Shown here: piece by piece, positions 6,936-12,837 of the stretch
Layout: every line of letters begins with the position of its first letter
How positions within the stretch are numbered: position 1 is the stretch's first letter
NCBI GenBank assembly: GCA_905207385.1
Contig: CAJLLH010000022.1
Coordinates: 1 to 12,837, forward strand
DNA: 12,837 bases
Source: an uncultured Eubacteriales bacterium
GTDB taxonomy: Bacteria > Bacillota > Clostridia > Christensenellales > Borkfalkiaceae
Direction of reading: 5' to 3'
Notes under the pieces: model-generated
What the model was told of the DNA's origin: nothing
The model's input: the letters and a program-made list of their open reading frames with translations, nothing else
Database searches by the model: none
Made by a program: the position numbers and the translations under genes

Positions 6936-7995
6936 AGCCTTCCTCCGCGAGGATATCCCCCGCCGCTTCAATAAATTTATCCATCTGAGCCTGCGTGCCT
7001 ACGGTAACGCGCACAAAACTTTTTATTCTTTCGTCTGAGAAATGACGCACCAGTATACCGCGGTTTTTAAGCTTTTCGTAAAGAGTGCGCCCGTCAACGC
7101 CGCAGTGCCGCACGAGAAGGAAATTTGCCAGCGACGGAAGCACTTCAAAACCCTTGTTTTTAAGAATAGTTGCGGCATATTCCCGCACCGATTGTATTTT
7201 TTGCGTGCATTCGGCAAAGTAACGCGCGTCGTTTATGCTTTCAATGGCGGCGGACATGCTCATTCTGTTAACGTTGTAAGGGTTGAACGAACACCTCACC
7301 GACTCTATCTCTGCGGCAAGCTCTTTTGATGCGAAGCAAAAGCCCACCCTTGCCCCCGCAAGCGAGCGCGATTTGGACATCGTCTGCACAACTATAAGAT
7401 TATCGTATTTTTTTACGAGCGGCGCAGCCGAAACCCCGCCGAAATCTATATATGCCTCATCTATTATAACAAGTCTGCGGCGGTTTTGCAATATCAGCTC
7501 TTCAATCTTTTGCGGCTGAAGATATACTCCCGTCTGCGCGTTGGGGTTTGCAATGCACACGGGGTAGTCAAAATTTTTGTAATCTTCCACGTCTGCCGTA
7601 AAATCTGAAAGGAGCGGCACCGTTTTGTATTCTATGCCCAACAGCGAGCATAAAACGGGGTAAAAACCGTAAGTTATATCGGGAAAAACCACGCCTTTAT
7701 CGGTAAGAAAAGCCCTGAATACGTGCGCAAGAATTTCGTCCGAGCCGTTGCCGAAGCTTACGTTTTCGGCGGAAAGGCCGTAAAGCTGTGCCGCAGCCCT
7801 TTTAAGCGGCAGGCCGTCGGGGTCGGAATAAAGGTTAAGAAGTTCCGACTGGTCGCGCACGGCTTTTACTACGCCTTCGGCGGGGGGATACGGGCTTTCG
7901 TTGGTGTTTAATTTTATGTACTTTTTATCCTGAGGCTGTTCGCCCGGCACATAAGGCTTTATGCCCTGCAGATTTTTTGAAAAAAATTGCGACAT
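6922..7995 (-). CDS. hisC: Histidinol-phosphate aminotransferase
   Basis: A 357-residue PLP-dependent fold-type I aminotransferase that converts imidazole acetol phosphate and glutamate to histidinol phosphate. It carries KLNTNESPY (28-36), the PLP-phosphate region GNGSDE (82-87), ANPNAQTG (149-156), the PLP-contacting Asp 179 in DEAY, and the Schiff-base Lys 208 in TMSKSRSLAG. The start at ATG 7995 follows a GGGGGAAA stretch and lies 18 bases after the hisD stop. The usual family motif is NPNNPTG; here it reads NPNAQTG, a mild change at two positions. Position within the his operon supports the histidinol-phosphate role over other members of the family. Confidence 0.96.
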   Translation of the reverse strand: MSQFFSKNLQGIKPYVPGEQPQDKKYIKLNTNESPYPPAEGVVKAVRDQSELLNLYSDPDGLPLKRAAAQLYGLSAENVSFGNGSDEILAHVFRAFLTDKGVVFPDITYGFYPVLCSLLGIEYKTVPLLSDFTADVEDYKNFDYPVCIANPNAQTGVYLQPQKIEELILQNRRRLVIIDEAYIDFGGVSAAPLVKKYDNLIVVQTMSKSRSLAGARVGFCFASKELAAEIESVRCSFNPYNVNRMSMSAAIESINDARYFAECTQKIQSVREYAATILKNKGFEVLPSLANFLLVRHCGVDGRTLYEKLKNRGILVRHFSDERIKSFVRVTVGTQAQMDKFIEAAGDILAEEGYENG

Positions 7996-8013
7996 TTTTA
8001 AATTTCCCCCGTA

Positions 8014-9288
8014 CTATGCCTTATTTACCCGCACTTTTACAGAGTTTGCGTGGCCGTAAAGCCCTTCGCTTTCGGCAAATTTTGTAACGCAGTCGGCAGC
8101 CTTTTCAAGCTCTTCGCGGGTGTAATATATGTAGGAAGATTTTTTTACAAAGTTATCTACGGAGAGCGGGGAAGAAAATCTTGCCGAACCGCCCGTAGGC
8201 AATGTGTGGTTGGGGCCCGCGAAGTAATCGCCCAGAGCTTCGGGCGTGTATCTGCCGAGGAAAATTGAACCCGCGTTCTTTATTGCAGGCAGATATCTGA
8301 ACGGGTCGTCCACGCATATTTCAAGGTGTTCGGGCGCGATAGCATTGGATATATCCACCGCCCTTTCAATGCTTTCGCAGATAATTATTTTGCCGTTGTT
8401 TTCAATTGAAGCGCGCGCAATCTCCTCCCTCTGCATACCGCTGAGCTGACGCTCTATTTCAGCCTGCACGGCAAAAGCAAGACTTTGGCTTTCGGTAACG
8501 AGCACCGCCGAGGCGAGCTTGTCGTGTTCGGCCTGAGAAAGAAGGTCGGCGGCGACATACGCGGGGTCGGAATTTTTATCTGCAATCACAAGAATTTCCG
8601 AAGGGCCGGCAATCATATCCACATTTACAAGCCCGTAGACAAGCTTTTTGGCAAGCGCCACGAAAATGTTGCCAGGGCCTACTATGACGTCGGCCTTGGG
8701 GATAGTCTGCGTGCCGTACGCGAGCGCGGCAACAGCCTGTGCACCGCCCGTTTTGAAAACCCTGTCCGCGCCCGCAACCTTTGCGGCGTACAGAATTTCA
8801 GGCTTTACTTTGCCGTCCTTTTTGACGGGCGTAACCATAATTATATTTTCAACGCCCGCGATTTTTGCGGGAATTATATCCATAAGCACGGTAGAAGGGT
8901 AGCTTGCCGTGCCGCCGGGAACGTATACGCCCGCAACGGCGACGGGAGTGTACTTCTGGCCGAGCACCACTCCGCCCTCCTTTTTAAGCTCAAAACCGGA
9001 CTTTTTCTGCCTTTCGTGGAAAAACGCAATATTTTCCGCCGAGGCGCGTACAACTTTTTTGTAATCTTCAGAAAGGGCGTTTTCCGCCTCTGCAAACTCT
9101 TCTTCGCTTACCTCAAGCTCGGTTAAATCTGCGCCGTCGAACTTTTTGCCGTATTCTTTAAGCGCCTCGTCGCCGCGCTTTGCAACATCAGCAAGAATGG
9201 CTTTTACCACCTCTTCATATTCGGCGTAATCGTCTATTTTGCGGCTTAAAATATCTTCCGTGTTATAGTTTTTGTAAATTTTAATCAT
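8014..9288 (-). CDS. hisD: Histidinol dehydrogenase
   Basis: A 424-residue zinc enzyme that carries out the last two steps, oxidising L-histidinol through histidinal to histidine with two NAD. By alignment from memory with E. coli HisD, the zinc ligands are Gln 252 and His 255 in SQAEHD, Asp 354 in ALGDYF and His 413 in LYGHAN; the catalytic pair is Glu 320-His 321 in APEHLE. Further family blocks are PGGTASYPS (124-132), TGGAQAVAALA (180-190) and VGPGN (203-207). I chose the ATG at 9288, preceded by AAGGAG at a normal distance, because the longer frame to 9366 only translates hisG sequence in another register. The start overlaps the hisG stop by 8 bases, so coupling is likely. Confidence 0.97.
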   Translation of the reverse strand: MIKIYKNYNTEDILSRKIDDYAEYEEVVKAILADVAKRGDEALKEYGKKFDGADLTELEVSEEEFAEAENALSEDYKKVVRASAENIAFFHERQKKSGFELKKEGGVVLGQKYTPVAVAGVYVPGGTASYPSTVLMDIIPAKIAGVENIIMVTPVKKDGKVKPEILYAAKVAGADRVFKTGGAQAVAALAYGTQTIPKADVIVGPGNIFVALAKKLVYGLVNVDMIAGPSEILVIADKNSDPAYVAADLLSQAEHDKLASAVLVTESQSLAFAVQAEIERQLSGMQREEIARASIENNGKIIICESIERAVDISNAIAPEHLEICVDDPFRYLPAIKNAGSIFLGRYTPEALGDYFAGPNHTLPTGGSARFSSPLSVDNFVKKSSYIYYTREELEKAADCVTKFAESEGLYGHANSVKVRVNKA

Positions 9289-9907
9289 GAGGAAGCTCCT
9301 TTTTGAGTTTTTCCACGCAGGACTGAATTTCGTCCTTTTTGAACCTGAAACGCGCCTTGTTTGCAATCAGCCGCGCGCTTATGGGAAAAATTTCTTCCAG
9401 AACGGACATATTATTTTCCTTGAGGGTTGTGCCCGTTTCCACTATGTCCACAATGACGTCGGAAAGGCCGAGTATGGGCGCAAGCTCTATCGAACCGTAA
9501 AGCTTTATAACCTCAATGTCCCTGTTTTTTGAAGAAAAATACCTTTCCGCCACGTGCGGGAACTTTGTGGCGACGCGCAGCGGGCGCGACATGTCTTCCC
9601 TGAAACCGTTCACGGACGCCACGCACATGCGGCAGCGACCAGTTTTGAGGTCAAGCAGTTCGTACACGTCGGCGCCGCTTTCAAGTATGGTATCTCTGCC
9701 CGCAACGCCTATGTCCGCCACTCCGTACTCAACATACACCGTAACGTCGGTAGGCTTTACCCAGAAATAACTTACGCCGCTCTTTTCGTCGGTGAAAACA
9801 AGCTTGCGCGTATCCTTTAAAAGCTCCTCGCAGGAATACCCTGCCCTTTCAAGCATCTTATAAATTTTTTCGCCGAGTCTGCCCTTCGGCAAAGCCACAT
9901 TAAGCAT
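9281..9907 (-). CDS. hisG: ATP phosphoribosyltransferase catalytic subunit, short form
   Basis: This 208-residue protein catalyses the committed step, joining PRPP and ATP to phosphoribosyl-ATP. It is the short form, which lacks the C-terminal histidine-binding regulatory domain and works as a complex with HisZ. The N-terminus ALPKGRLG (5-12), GVAGRD (67-72) and the PRPP loop VDIVETGTTL (153-162) are intact. The ATG at 9907 has no strong ribosome site (GGGTAAT lies about 12 bases away). It follows a 113-bp AT-rich gap after hisZ with possible promoter and operator signals, which is unusual inside this otherwise tight operon. Confidence 0.97.
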   Translation of the reverse strand: MLNVALPKGRLGEKIYKMLERAGYSCEELLKDTRKLVFTDEKSGVSYFWVKPTDVTVYVEYGVADIGVAGRDTILESGADVYELLDLKTGRCRMCVASVNGFREDMSRPLRVATKFPHVAERYFSSKNRDIEVIKLYGSIELAPILGLSDVIVDIVETGTTLKENNMSVLEEIFPISARLIANKARFRFKKDEIQSCVEKLKKELPHD

Positions 9908-9939
9908 AGTTTTATTACCCGTTTAAATTAGCATTATGT

Positions 9940-9955
9940 AAAATTTGCAAAGTTT
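9940..9955. promoter_or_regulatory. Operator-like dyad upstream of hisG
   Basis: The sequence AAAATTTGCAAAGTTT has dyad symmetry around its centre, with seven of eight position pairs matching (AAA-n-TTTGCAAA-n-TTT). It sits just downstream of the predicted start of the internal promoter, a usual place for a repressor site. Related sequence occurs at the yerC promoter. Binding by YerC or any other protein is inference. Confidence 0.35.
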
Positions 9956-9967
9956 TATTTGTAATTT

Positions 9968-9995
9968 AATATATATTTGAATAGTTTTATTGTAA
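9968..9995 (-). promoter_or_regulatory. Possible internal promoter before hisG
   Basis: Minus-strand TTACAA (9995-9990) and TATATT (9973-9968) are separated by 16 bases, matching the -35 and -10 consensus at four and five of six positions. It would start transcription near 9961, about 55 bases before hisG. AT-rich DNA yields such matches easily, so the call is weak. Confidence 0.3.
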
Positions 9996-10020
9996 TTATA
10001 CGGTAGCACACATAATTTAT

Positions 10021-11103
10021 TTAAAGTTTTATTATCTTTTTGAATTTCATATCCTGAGGGGGATTAAGGCTTGCAAATGCGCTTTCGCCGCCCTCTGCAA
10101 GCGATTTTACGCAAGACAATACCTTTGCGGGAGCTGTATCTTTATTATAAAGAACGAGCACGTCGGCATCGAACTTACGGGCATTTTCTGAATAGTAATC
10201 CAGCTCGTCGGGGTATACGGCAAAGCCTATTCCGCCGTTGCCCGCGCCGAATTTTTTAACGAGATTGTCGTACCTGCCGCCGGAAAGCACCGCGCGGGGA
10301 GATTTTTCCGCATAACCCTGAAAAACTATGCCGTTATAGTATGCGGGGTCGTTAATAAGCGAAAAATCTACTTCAAACAGGCAAGCCTCGTCTTTGAGCG
10401 AGGTAAGCGCATTTTCCAGTTCATCTGCCGCCGCAAGACACCTTTTGTTCTGAGGAAACAGCGAGCGGAGAATAGCTATTTTATCTGCCGAAGAACCCTC
10501 CGCGGCTATAAGCCTGCCAAGGCGTTCGGCAACCGCGCTTTCTATGCCGCAGACTGAGCAGACGGACTTTATATCGTGCAGGTTGCGCGCCCGCACGCAA
10601 GCGGCGACTTCTTCGGGGAGCTCTTCCCTGCCGCACTCTTCCGCTATGCCGCCGAAAGCGCCCATGTGCGAAATTTCCATAACGCAACCGCCGCCTACTT
10701 TTTTAAGGCTTTGCGCCGCAAGCGAAAGAACTTCGAGCTGGGCGTATGCATCCACGTCGCCGACATACTCAAGACCTATCTGGCTGATTTCCCTGAACTG
10801 CCCGCCGGGACGGTCGGGGCGGTAAACGCTTTCGCGGTAGTAAACCTTGCGGGTTTTGCCAAGCCCCTTGCAGTTTTTTACTATGGAAATGGTTACGTCC
10901 GGCTTAAGCGCAAGAAGTCTGCCGTCGCCGCCGCTGAAAGTTATTATATCTTTGCTGCGCAGGAAGTTAAGGTTGCGGGCGTAAAGCGAATATTCTTCGA
11001 ATCGCCTCATCTGAAAGCGCGAATACGCGTAACTTTCAAACAGCCCCTTAAGACTTAAATAAAGCCTTTCTTCTTCCGAAAGGTTGAGTTTATCCGTTAA
11101 CAT
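10021..11103 (-). CDS. hisZ: ATP phosphoribosyltransferase regulatory subunit
   Basis: A 360-residue paralogue of histidyl-tRNA synthetase that acts as regulatory and activating subunit for short-form HisG and mediates feedback by histidine. Class II synthetase-like blocks are visible: LKPDVT (66-71), YRESVYR (89-95) with GGQFREISQIG (100-110) corresponding to motif 2, and SGGRYDN (274-280) followed by GIGFAV (291-296). It lacks the C-terminal anticodon-binding domain of a true HisRS, and its place directly upstream of hisG settles the role. At about 360 residues it is slightly shorter than many HisZ proteins. I chose the ATG at 11103, which follows an AAAGGGGA ribosome site and gives MLTDKLNLSE; the longer frame from 11160 runs through yerC. 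It overlaps the yerC end by 14 bases. Confidence 0.95.
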   Translation of the reverse strand: MLTDKLNLSEEERLYLSLKGLFESYAYSRFQMRRFEEYSLYARNLNFLRSKDIITFSGGDGRLLALKPDVTISIVKNCKGLGKTRKVYYRESVYRPDRPGGQFREISQIGLEYVGDVDAYAQLEVLSLAAQSLKKVGGGCVMEISHMGAFGGIAEECGREELPEEVAACVRARNLHDIKSVCSVCGIESAVAERLGRLIAAEGSSADKIAILRSLFPQNKRCLAAADELENALTSLKDEACLFEVDFSLINDPAYYNGIVFQGYAEKSPRAVLSGGRYDNLVKKFGAGNGGIGFAVYPDELDYYSENARKFDADVLVLYNKDTAPAKVLSCVKSLAEGGESAFASLNPPQDMKFKKIIKL

Positions 11104-11428
11104 TTCCGTCCCCTTTATCCGTTCGGGCGTCACCTTCCGCGTCGGCGGAATATTTGCCAAGAATTTCGCGGTAGCCGCCGCTTCCGTGCTGAAGACAGCG
11201 CGACACGCGCGAGAGCGTTGCCGAAGATATATCGGTTATTTCTATTATGCGGTTGTACGTATACCCTTTAAGCAAAAGCTTTGCGCACAGCAAGCGCTGG
11301 GAAAGCTGCTCTACCTCGGTATAAGTGCAAAGGTCGGCAAGAAGCTTTTCAAAGTCTTCCGCGCGGCTTATCCCCGCAAAAAGTTCGTATAAATCTTTGT
11401 GCGCCTGCTCTTTGTCAAATTTTTCCAT
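11090..11428 (-). CDS. yerC: YerC/YecD-type TrpR-like transcriptional regulator
   Basis: A 112-residue protein of the YerC/YecD family, related to the Trp repressor. The all-helical body (about 10-55) includes TYTEVEQLSQRL (35-46), and the helix-turn-helix lies at about 57-80 (YTYNRIIEITDIS, then SSATLSRVSR). Comparative genomic work has proposed that YerC-family proteins in Firmicutes control histidine genes (named HisR there); its position as first gene of a full his operon agrees with that. The tail (about 95-112) is Gly- and Asp-rich, without recognised domain. The ATG at 11428 is the only plausible start, since a TAA lies in frame three codons upstream; its ribosome site AAGGG is rather distant (about 14 bases). 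Autoregulation of the operon by histidine is inferred, not shown by the sequence. Confidence 0.93.
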   Translation of the reverse strand: MEKFDKEQAHKDLYELFAGISRAEDFEKLLADLCTYTEVEQLSQRLLCAKLLLKGYTYNRIIEITDISSATLSRVSRCLQHGSGGYREILGKYSADAEGDARTDKGDGNVNG

Positions 11429-11448
11429 ATAATCTTACGTTACCCTTA

Positions 11449-11472
11449 AAAAATACGGGCGACTGCCCTTTA
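11449..11472 (-). terminator. Possible attenuator hairpin in the his leader
   Basis: On the minus strand GGGC-AGTC-GCCC is followed by GTATTTTTT, a short GC stem with T-run, about 20 bases upstream of the yerC start. The stem has only four base pairs plus possible A-U extension, so termination would be weak or conditional. It could also affect access to the yerC ribosome site AAGGG, which begins right after the T-run. Confidence 0.35.
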
Positions 11473-11476
11473 TTGC

Positions 11477-11551
11477 GGCGGAAACCGTTCAGAAACTTAC
11501 ATACGTAAATTTTTTCACCTTTAATACTGATTGCAAAGGTTTCTATCCGCC
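11477..11551 (-). promoter_or_regulatory. Long-range stem at the 5' end of the his leader RNA
   Basis: The leader starts with GGCG-GATA-GAAACC (11551-11538), which can pair with GGTTTC-CGCC (11486-11477): ten base pairs with a four-base bulge, closing a loop of 51 bases. The 5' arm lies at the predicted transcription start. No T-box signature, S-box or His-rich leader peptide is seen. The structure is read from base complementarity only. Confidence 0.35.
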
Positions 11552-11558
11552 TGTATAT

Positions 11559-11587
11559 ATTGTACTTTATCACTTTAAATTTGTAAA
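11559..11587 (-). promoter_or_regulatory. Promoter of the yerC-his operon
   Basis: Minus-strand TTTACA (11587-11582) and TACAAT (11564-11559) are spaced by exactly 17 bases, each matching five of six consensus bases of a housekeeping promoter. Transcription would start near 11552, giving a leader of about 124 bases. An inverted repeat CTTTA-N6-TAAAG (11573-11588) covers the -35 element, so a repressor bound there would block RNA polymerase. Confidence 0.75.
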
Positions 11588-11645
11588 GCGTTTTGAAACA
11601 AAAAATGGCGCTGAAGAAATGCGCAGACAGAAATTATACACAAAA

Positions 11646-11709
11646 AATTTAAGCTTAAGCGGGTCGGACGTAAAAAACTACTAAACCAAGCGACGAAAAA
11701 GCTTAAATT
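11646..11709. repeat. 11-bp inverted repeat in the divergent intergenic region
   Basis: AATTTAAGCTT at 11646-11656 is the exact reverse complement of AAGCTTAAATT at 11699-11709, separated by 42 bases. The left arm also overlaps a 10-bp palindrome TTAAGCTTAA (11649-11658). Arms are AT-rich with weak pairing. It could be a protein-binding pair or chance; no T-run follows that would make it a terminator. Confidence 0.5.
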
Positions 11710-11811
11710 CATACCGTAAAAATTTAAATCTAGGTTATAAAAGGCTTTAATTGAAAAAGACCACATACCAACACTGCGGAACAACATGCAGCCTTTTGAT
11801 TATTTATTATA

Positions 11812-11840
11812 TTGACAGAGCGCAAAAAAAACTATAAAAT
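11812..11840 (+). promoter_or_regulatory. Promoter of the glycosyltransferase gene
   Basis: A perfect TTGACA (11812-11817) and TAAAAT (11835-11840) are spaced by 17 bases. Transcription would start near 11847. The leader then holds a small hairpin, CGGGC-GCAAA-GCCCG (11853-11867), just before the ribosome site AAAGGG. Confidence 0.75.
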
Positions 11841-11884
11841 ATATATATCGCTCGGGCGCAAAGCCCGTAATTAAAGGGAAAAAG

Positions 11885-11899
11885 ATGAAAAATGGCTGA
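11885..11899 (+). CDS. Four-codon upstream ORF overlapping the glycosyltransferase start
   Basis: ATG-AAA-AAT-GGC-TGA would encode MKNG. Its ATG lies about 6 bases after AAAGGG, a better ribosome-site distance than that of the main gene (about 13). It overlaps the ATG at 11892 in another register. Whether it is translated is unknown; it may only be a chance start. Confidence 0.25.
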   Translation: MKNG

Positions 11900-12836
11900 T
11901 ACACTTTACATAGTCGTGCCGTGTTATAACGAGGAAGAAGTTTTACCGGTTACGGCAGAAAAACTTAAAGAAAAAACCGAGCAGCTTAAAGCTGACGGAG
12001 CAATTTCGCAGAACAGCCGCATACTTTTTGTGGACGACGGCTCGTCCGACAAAACGTGGCAGATTATAAGCGAATTGCACGAAAAGGACAAGCTTTATCA
12101 GGGCGTAAAGCTTTCGCACAACCGCGGGCATCAGAACGCGCTGCTTGCAGGGCTTTACACAGCCGCGCAATACGCCGACGCGACGGTAAGCATGGACGCC
12201 GACCTTCAGGACGACATAGACGCAATCGACGAAATGCTTAAGTGCTACGCAAACGGAGCCGACGTGGTTTACGGAGTGCGCTCCAAGCGCGATAAAGACA
12301 GCTTTTTCAAGCGCGCCACCGCCGAAGAATTTTATAAGATTATGCAGAAGATGGGCGCGGAAGTTGTTTTCAACCACGCCGATTTCAGGCTTATGAGCAA
12401 GCGCGCCATTGAAGGACTTAAGCAGTTCAAGGAAGTAAATCTGTTTTTGCGCGGCATAGTGCCAATGCTCGGATATAAGACTGACAAGGTATATTTTGAG
12501 CGTAAAGAGCGGTTTGCAGGCAAAAGCAAATACCCCGTAAACAAAATGCTTTCGCTTGCGATAGACGGCATAACGTCCTTTTCCGTCAAACCGCTGAGCC
12601 TTATATTCTTATTGGCGGCGATATTCATTTTCGGCGGATTTGTAGCGCTTATCACAACGATAGTTTTATCGGCATTGTCGCTTATACCCGCCTGGAGCAC
12701 CATAATCTGCGTTATGGTTCTGTGCACGGGAGTTCTGGCGGCGTGCCTGGGCGTTGTAGGGCTTTACGTAGGCAAAACCTATATGGAAAGCAAGCACCGC
12801 CCGCCCTTCATCATTGAAGATTATTTAGGCGACTGA
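11892..12836 (+). CDS. Family 2 glycosyltransferase, GtrB/DPM1-like, membrane-anchored
   Basis: A 314-residue glycosyltransferase of family GT2, of the type that transfers a sugar from a nucleotide donor to a polyprenyl-phosphate carrier at the inner face of the membrane. The catalytic GT-A domain shows VPCYNEEE (9-16), FVDDGSSD (46-53), the metal-binding DAD in SMDADLQDD (102-104) and the acceptor-region stretch ADFRLMSKRA (163-172). Two hydrophobic segments at about 232-258 and 268-293 form the C-terminal membrane hairpin typical of GtrB-like enzymes. The frame is complete and ends one base before the window edge. I chose the ATG at 11892 because it gives the usual short lead into the first beta-strand; the ribosome site AAAGGG is about 13 bases away. 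It has its own promoter, divergent from the his operon. The sugar and the acceptor cannot be told; partner genes may follow outside the window. Confidence 0.93.
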   Translation: MADTLYIVVPCYNEEEVLPVTAEKLKEKTEQLKADGAISQNSRILFVDDGSSDKTWQIISELHEKDKLYQGVKLSHNRGHQNALLAGLYTAAQYADATVSMDADLQDDIDAIDEMLKCYANGADVVYGVRSKRDKDSFFKRATAEEFYKIMQKMGAEVVFNHADFRLMSKRAIEGLKQFKEVNLFLRGIVPMLGYKTDKVYFERKERFAGKSKYPVNKMLSLAIDGITSFSVKPLSLIFLLAAIFIFGGFVALITTIVLSALSLIPAWSTIICVMVLCTGVLAACLGVVGLYVGKTYMESKHRPPFIIEDYLGD

Positions 12837-12837
12837 A

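Larger units (their letters stand above)
9908..10020 (-). other. AT-rich gap between hisZ and hisG
   Basis: This 113-bp stretch is strongly AT-rich against its mid-GC neighbours. It holds a possible internal promoter and a dyad (listed separately) and no open frame of note. A TATAAT at 10000-9995 has no good -35. Nothing here resembles a terminator. Confidence 0.6.
11429..11891. other. Divergent intergenic region between yerC and glycosyltransferase
   Basis: This 463-bp AT-rich region has no convincing gene. It holds the minus-strand yerC/his promoter (11559-11587) with a structured leader, the plus-strand glycosyltransferase promoter (11812-11840) and, between them, an 11-bp inverted repeat (11646-11656 and 11699-11709). 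About 220 bp between the promoters remain unexplained. A 70-codon minus frame at 11787-11575 overlaps the yerC promoter and looks like AT-rich chance coding. Confidence 0.7.

Noticed and set aside
10021..11103. hisZ as a true histidyl-tRNA synthetase
   Set aside because: It lacks the C-terminal anticodon-binding domain and is paired with a short-form HisG, which requires HisZ.
11429..11560. T-box riboswitch controlling the his operon
   Set aside because: The leader is only about 124 bases and lacks the TGGNACCGCG-type T-box sequence.
11575..11787. 70-codon minus-strand frame upstream of yerC
   Set aside because: It covers the strong yerC promoter, has a poorly spaced ribosome site, and its Phe/Leu-rich product is what AT-rich noncoding DNA yields.
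1..12837. CRISPR array, tRNA, rRNA or prophage genes
   Set aside because: No regularly spaced repeats, no recognisable RNA genes and no phage or transposase proteins were found on either strand.

Overview
The window holds a complete histidine biosynthesis operon on the minus strand, followed downstream by a phosphofructokinase gene and a Ppx/GppA-family gene on the same strand, and flanked on the right by a divergent family 2 glycosyltransferase on the plus strand. The organism is most likely a Bacillota member of class Clostridia, possibly an uncultured gut-type lineage. Reasons: a YerC (TrpR-like) regulator heads the his genes; the pathway uses short-form HisG plus HisZ, a HisIE fusion and a PHP-type histidinol phosphatase; the phosphofructokinase belongs to a subfamily common in Firmicutes; ribosome binding sites are GGAGG-like; intergenic DNA is AT-rich against mid-GC genes. 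No marker gene fixes the species.

Layout, right to left in the direction of his transcription: yerC (11428-11090), hisZ (11103-10021), hisG (9907-9281), hisD (9288-8014), hisC (7995-6922), hisB (6935-6345), hisH (6348-5734), hisA (5673-4993), hisF (5003-4245), hisIE (4147-3494), hisK (3406-2603), then a double hairpin with a T-run (about 2514-2585) that closes the operon. Next come pfkA (2327-1257), with its own promoter near 2444-2471, and the Ppx/GppA gene (1068-28), which ends at a hairpin cut by the window edge. To the right, a 463-bp AT-rich intergenic region carries divergent promoters for yerC and the glycosyltransferase (11892-12836).

Together the his genes supply all ten steps from PRPP and ATP to histidine: HisG/HisZ, HisE and HisI (fused), HisA, HisH/HisF, HisB, HisC, HisK, HisD. 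Several junctions overlap, which suggests translational coupling. Exceptions are the AT-rich hisZ-hisG gap, which holds a possible internal promoter and a dyad, the hisH-hisA gap, and the hisF-hisIE and hisIE-hisK gaps.

The main anomaly is hisA: its first beta-strand, including the expected catalytic Asp, is encoded just upstream of the only usable start, but a TGA stop lies in frame immediately before that Asp. Other points of interest are a possible attenuator in the his leader, a recurring CTTTRCAA-type motif at his control regions, a phosphofructokinase with an unusual GGAGT motif, and a four-codon ORF overlapping the glycosyltransferase start. I see no mobile elements, CRISPR array, tRNA or rRNA, and no clearly novel multi-gene system.
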